The translations under genes and the position numbers were made by a program. Source: Euryhalocaulis caribicus (lineage in GTDB: Bacteria; Pseudomonadota; Alphaproteobacteria; Caulobacterales; Maricaulaceae). From it: 64,000 bases of DNA. The notes beneath the pieces were generated by a model. It had not been told where the DNA came from. It worked only from the letters and a program-made list of their open reading frames with translations, and ran no database searches. The stretch lies in NCBI RefSeq assembly GCF_000412185.1, contig NZ_ASJA01000018.1, positions 1 through 64,000 of the forward strand. The letters run 5' to 3'. Each line of letters begins with the position of its first letter. The first letter of the stretch is position 1. Positions 61,481 through 64,000 of the stretch are shown piece after piece.

Positions 61481-62081
61481 CGGTCTCTTTCTTCTTGGCG
61501 CCGATTTTCGGCTCTTCGCCTTTGAACAGGCGCGCGATGTTTGACCGGTGACGCCAGAAAATCACGATGATCATCACGGCGAAGGCCGTAGCCAGTTCGG
61601 GACGATGCGCCGCCAGCGCCAGCAGGGGCGCGGCGGCGGCGGCGATCAGCGCCGCCAGCGAGGAATAACCGAACAGGGCGGCGGCGGAGAGCCAGAGACC
61701 GCAGAGCATCAGTCCCAGCGGGAAGGACAGGGCCAGCGATACGCCGAAGAAGGTCGCCACGCCTTTGCCGCCCTTGAATTTCAACCACACGGGATAGCAA
61801 TGGCCGATAAACGCCGCCGCGCCCGCGGCGGCGGCCTCGGGCCGTTCGAAAACCGCCCATGCGGCCAGCGCCGCGATGGCCGCTTTGCCGGAGTCCAGGA
61901 TCAGCGTCGCCGCGGCCAGGTCCTTGCGCCCGGTCCGCAGGACATTGGTCGCGCCGATATTGCCGGAACCCTGTGCACGTATATCGCCCAGCCCGGCCGC
62001 CCGCGTGATCACCAGTCCAAAGGGGATCGAGCCAAGGAGGTACCCGCACAGCAGGGATATAATCAGGGTGAGGGCGGTCAT
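61470..62081 (-). CDS. plsY: Glycerol-3-phosphate acyltransferase PlsY
   Basis: 203 residues, six membrane segments. Motifs: LGSIPFGLVITRAAGLGDIR then GSGNIGATNVLRTGRK (motif 1), FIGHCYPVWLKFKGGKGVAT (phosphate binding) and the C-terminal FWRHRSNIARL. It transfers acyl groups from acyl-phosphate to glycerol-3-phosphate, the first step of phospholipid synthesis. ATG overlaps the pyrB stop. Confidence 0.96.
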   Translation of the reverse strand: MTALTLIISLLCGYLLGSIPFGLVITRAAGLGDIRAQGSGNIGATNVLRTGRKDLAAATLILDSGKAAIAALAAWAVFERPEAAAAGAAAFIGHCYPVWLKFKGGKGVATFFGVSLALSFPLGLMLCGLWLSAAALFGYSSLAALIAAAAAPLLALAAHRPELATAFAVMIIVIFWRHRSNIARLFKGEEPKIGAKKKETDAA

Positions 62082-63007
62082 GCGCGCGCCTCCATCAAAA
62101 GCTCCAGAACCGCCATGCGCACCGCGACGCCCGATTCCACCTGAGCGCGGATGACGCTGCGGGGATGGTCGGCGACCTCGCTGGTGATCTCGACATCGCG
62201 GTTCATCGGGCCGGGATGCATGATGAGGGCGTCCGGTTTCGCGCGGCCCAGACGGCCGGCGTCCAGCCGCCAGTCGCGCACATAATCCTCCAGATGCGGC
62301 GCCTGGTTCTCGCCCATGCGCTCGCGCTGGATGCGCAACATCATAACCGCGTCGCAGCCCTGCAGGGCGGTGTCGAAGTCATTGAATGTTTCAGCGGCGG
62401 TCGATTCCGGCAGGAAGACTTCCGGCCCGGCCACCCGCACGTCCGCCCCCAGCTGAGTCAGCAGGGGAATATCGGATCCGGCCACGCGGCTGTGAGCGAT
62501 ATCCCCGCAGATCAAAATGCGCCGGCCCTCCAGAGATCCCCATTTCTGTTGCAGGGTGAAGGCGTCCAGCAGGGCCTGGGTCGGGTGCTCCGCCACGCCG
62601 TCCCCGGCATTGACCACGCTGGCCGAGACCAGTTCGCTGGCCGCGCGCGCCGCGCCGATTTCCCGGTGGCGCACGATGATGGCGTCGGGCTGCATGGCGT
62701 CGACCGTATAGAGCGTGTCCTCGAACGACTCGCCTTTCTTCACAGACGACTCGGCCAGCGGCAGGGTCGCCACGTCCGCGCCCAGACGCTTGCCCGCCAG
62801 TTCGAAAGAAAGAAGCGTGCGGGTGGAGGGTTCGAAGAACAGATTGACGATGCTGCGCCCGGTCAGCGCGTCCGTGCGTTTTCCCGTTTCCCGGTTTCGC
62901 CGCCAGTGGTTTTCAGCCCGCGCGAATATCTCTTTGACCTCGGCGGCGCTCAAGGCGTTCACCGAAATCAGGTGTCTGTGCGGGAAGGGCGGTATCGTGG
63001 CAGCCAT
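62078..63007 (-). CDS. pyrB: Aspartate carbamoyltransferase catalytic chain
   Basis: 309 residues from ATG 63007, giving the usual PFPHRHLISVNALS start; an ATG at 63073 overlaps the ruvX stop (ATGA) and would add 22 atypical residues, so the start is not fully settled. NLFFEPSTRTLLSFELAGKR (carbamoyl-phosphate site, STRT), AEHPTQALLDAFTL and HPGPMNRDVEITSEV are canonical. It forms carbamoyl-aspartate in pyrimidine synthesis. pyrC, often the next gene in relatives, is absent; plsY follows directly. Confidence 0.95.
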   Translation of the reverse strand: MAATIPPFPHRHLISVNALSAAEVKEIFARAENHWRRNRETGKRTDALTGRSIVNLFFEPSTRTLLSFELAGKRLGADVATLPLAESSVKKGESFEDTLYTVDAMQPDAIIVRHREIGAARAASELVSASVVNAGDGVAEHPTQALLDAFTLQQKWGSLEGRRILICGDIAHSRVAGSDIPLLTQLGADVRVAGPEVFLPESTAAETFNDFDTALQGCDAVMMLRIQRERMGENQAPHLEDYVRDWRLDAGRLGRAKPDALIMHPGPMNRDVEITSEVADHPRSVIRAQVESGVAVRMAVLELLMEARA

Positions 63008-63069
63008 GGATCGCTCGGCGTGAAGGTCGCTGCGCTGCTTAGCGCGAGGGTTGCCGGCGCGGCAAGCCG

Positions 63070-63528
63070 TCATGACCGGATTGCGCCCAGCCGGTCGATG
63101 GCGCTTTGCAGGATAATCGCCGCGGCGGTCTGATCGCGCAAACTCCGGCGCTGCGCAGGCTTTACGCCTGCTTCCGCCATGGCGTCATCGGCGGCGGCTG
63201 AACTGAGGCGTTCATCGTGCATTGCGATCGCAATATCGCGATGTTTGAGAATATTTCGTGCGAACGCCCGGGCAGATTGGGCGCGCGGCCCCTCGGACCC
63301 GTCCATATTGACCGGAAGCCCGATCACCAGACCGGCGCACTGGCGTGAATCATAGAGCGTAAACAGCGCCGTCAGGTCGGCCGCCAGTTTCGTACGGTGA
63401 ATCGTATCCAATGCGGTGGCGATGGAGCGGCGCGGGTCGCAGACCGCCACGCCGATGCGCTTTGCGCCCGGGTCCACGCCCAGAAGCGCCCCCTCAGAAG
63501 GCAGGTTTTCAAGGTCTGTAAGGCTCAT
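63070..63528 (-). CDS. ruvX: Holliday-junction resolvase-like YqgF/RuvX
   Basis: 152 residues, RNase H fold. GALLGVDPGAKRIGVAVCDP (catalytic Asp19), GLVIGLPVNMDGSEGPRA and IAMHDERLSSAAADDAM (Glu and Asp) fit. Family members process pre-16S rRNA 5' ends or resolve junctions. First gene of the minus-strand block; divergent from the permease. Confidence 0.93.
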   Translation of the reverse strand: MSLTDLENLPSEGALLGVDPGAKRIGVAVCDPRRSIATALDTIHRTKLAADLTALFTLYDSRQCAGLVIGLPVNMDGSEGPRAQSARAFARNILKHRDIAIAMHDERLSSAAADDAMAEAGVKPAQRRSLRDQTAAAIILQSAIDRLGAIRS

Positions 63529-63624
63529 TACGGTCCAGTCTGGCCGGGTTTTTCGCTTGGGGAAACCTGTTTCACATCCGTGCGTTATAATCAGTTCACA
63601 CGCTTGGGGAGGCGTAGCTGATCA

Positions 63625-64000
63625 ATGACGGGTTCCCCGCGAACACCGGAGCCTTGCTTGGAAAATTCTGAATCTGCCGAACCGCCGGTGAGAGATCCCG
63701 GCGACATCAACACCATTGACGATATCGGGAACCGCGCCATCCAGTCCTGGATATTCGCGCTGCTGATCTGCATGTTCCTGCTGGTTGCGGGATCCACCCT
63801 GTATTTCGCCAAACCGTTCCTGATGCCTGTCGCGGTGGCGTTCGTGTTGAGCGTCCTGTTGGCGCCCGCCATGGCCATGATCGAAAAAACCGGCCTGCCC
63901 TCCGGCATAGCCGCGCTGGGGCTGGTCGGGGCGCTGTGCGCGGGAATTTATTTCGGGTTTTCATTTATCGCCCAGCCCGCCGCCAGCTGGGCCGAGAACG
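63625..64000 (+). CDS. AI-2E-family permease, N-terminal part
   Basis: Open from ATG 63625 to the right edge (125 codons, no stop). After a hydrophilic start the frame has IQSWIFALLICMFLLVAGST, LYFAKPFLMPVAVAFVLSVL and GIAALGLVGALCAGIYFGF, the first helices of the AI-2E/PerM family. Members export autoinducer-2 or other solutes or act as ion antiporters. The conserved later half lies outside the window. Confidence 0.82.
   Translation, partial: MTGSPRTPEPCLENSESAEPPVRDPGDINTIDDIGNRAIQSWIFALLICMFLLVAGSTLYFAKPFLMPVAVAFVLSVLLAPAMAMIEKTGLPSGIAALGLVGALCAGIYFGFSFIAQPAASWAEN

Overview
The window looks like chromosomal DNA of a GC-rich alphaproteobacterium of the dimorphic or stalked type (Caulobacterales, Maricaulales or Hyphomonadaceae). 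The evidence is a PopZ gene between tolC and valS, a DivK-PleD operon with D53 phosphoacceptors, and several gene blocks with typical alphaproteobacterial order: nagZ-scpA-scpB-tatABC-serS-surE-pcm and ruvX-pyrB-plsY-dprA-topA-rnr. No plasmid, phage, insertion sequence, rRNA or CRISPR signature is visible. Two tRNAs (Asn-GTT, Cys-GCA) are present. The species cannot be named from this sequence.

Layout. 0-10 kb: the N-terminal part of an RTX protein cut by the left edge, a small secreted protein, tRNA-Asn, an Mpo1-like/MBL pair with a perfect TTAA-N7-TTAA box upstream, tRNA-Cys, then PCMT-like, tolC, popZ, valS and a DUF3137 gene. 10-14 kb (minus strand): glycosyltransferase, xthA, nitroreductase, erpA. 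14-25 kb (plus strand): a trimeric autotransporter with 252-bp tandem repeats, a secreted protein, dgt, a SPOR protein, nagZ, scpAB, tatABC, serS (with a large insertion), surE, pcm. 25-31 kb: DUF5694 and TlpA-like genes (minus), then methylcrotonyl-CoA carboxylase beta, an SMR pump, a small secreted protein and a sulfotransferase-like gene (plus). 30.7-31.6 kb is non-coding and full of palindromes.

31.6-41.3 kb is the most unusual part. It holds two small exported proteins, an OmpR/EnvZ-type two-component pair, a secreted protein with a PPC-like C-terminus, a LuxR-type regulator, a 968-residue exported TPR-CHAT (caspase-like) protein, and a divergent secreted RTX protein with beta-propeller-like repeats. 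Three of the exported-protein genes carry the same roughly 28-bp promoter-proximal motif, a dyad TCATCA-N4-TGATGA next to a GC-rich block. This suggests a regulon that includes the CHAT protease-like gene. 41.3-48 kb: a hybrid histidine kinase, a tandem pair of paralogous small membrane proteins, a LiuC-like hydratase, and a translationally coupled minus-strand run (unrecognised family, HIT, DUF2007-like, FemAB-like) with RidA. 48-64 kb: hydrolase, dinB, ROK kinase, divK-pleD, rpmG (55 aa), MFS, NUDIX, rnr, topA, a small acidic protein, dprA, plsY, pyrB, ruvX, and the start of an AI-2E-family permease cut by the right edge.

Functionally most of the window is housekeeping: translation, envelope recycling and export, chromosome segregation, DNA repair and cell-cycle polarity. 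The accessory interest lies in exported adhesins and RTX proteins, the CHAT locus with its shared motif, the SerRS insertion, and the palindrome-rich intergenic block. All family assignments were made by eye from motifs and remembered family features; no search was run.
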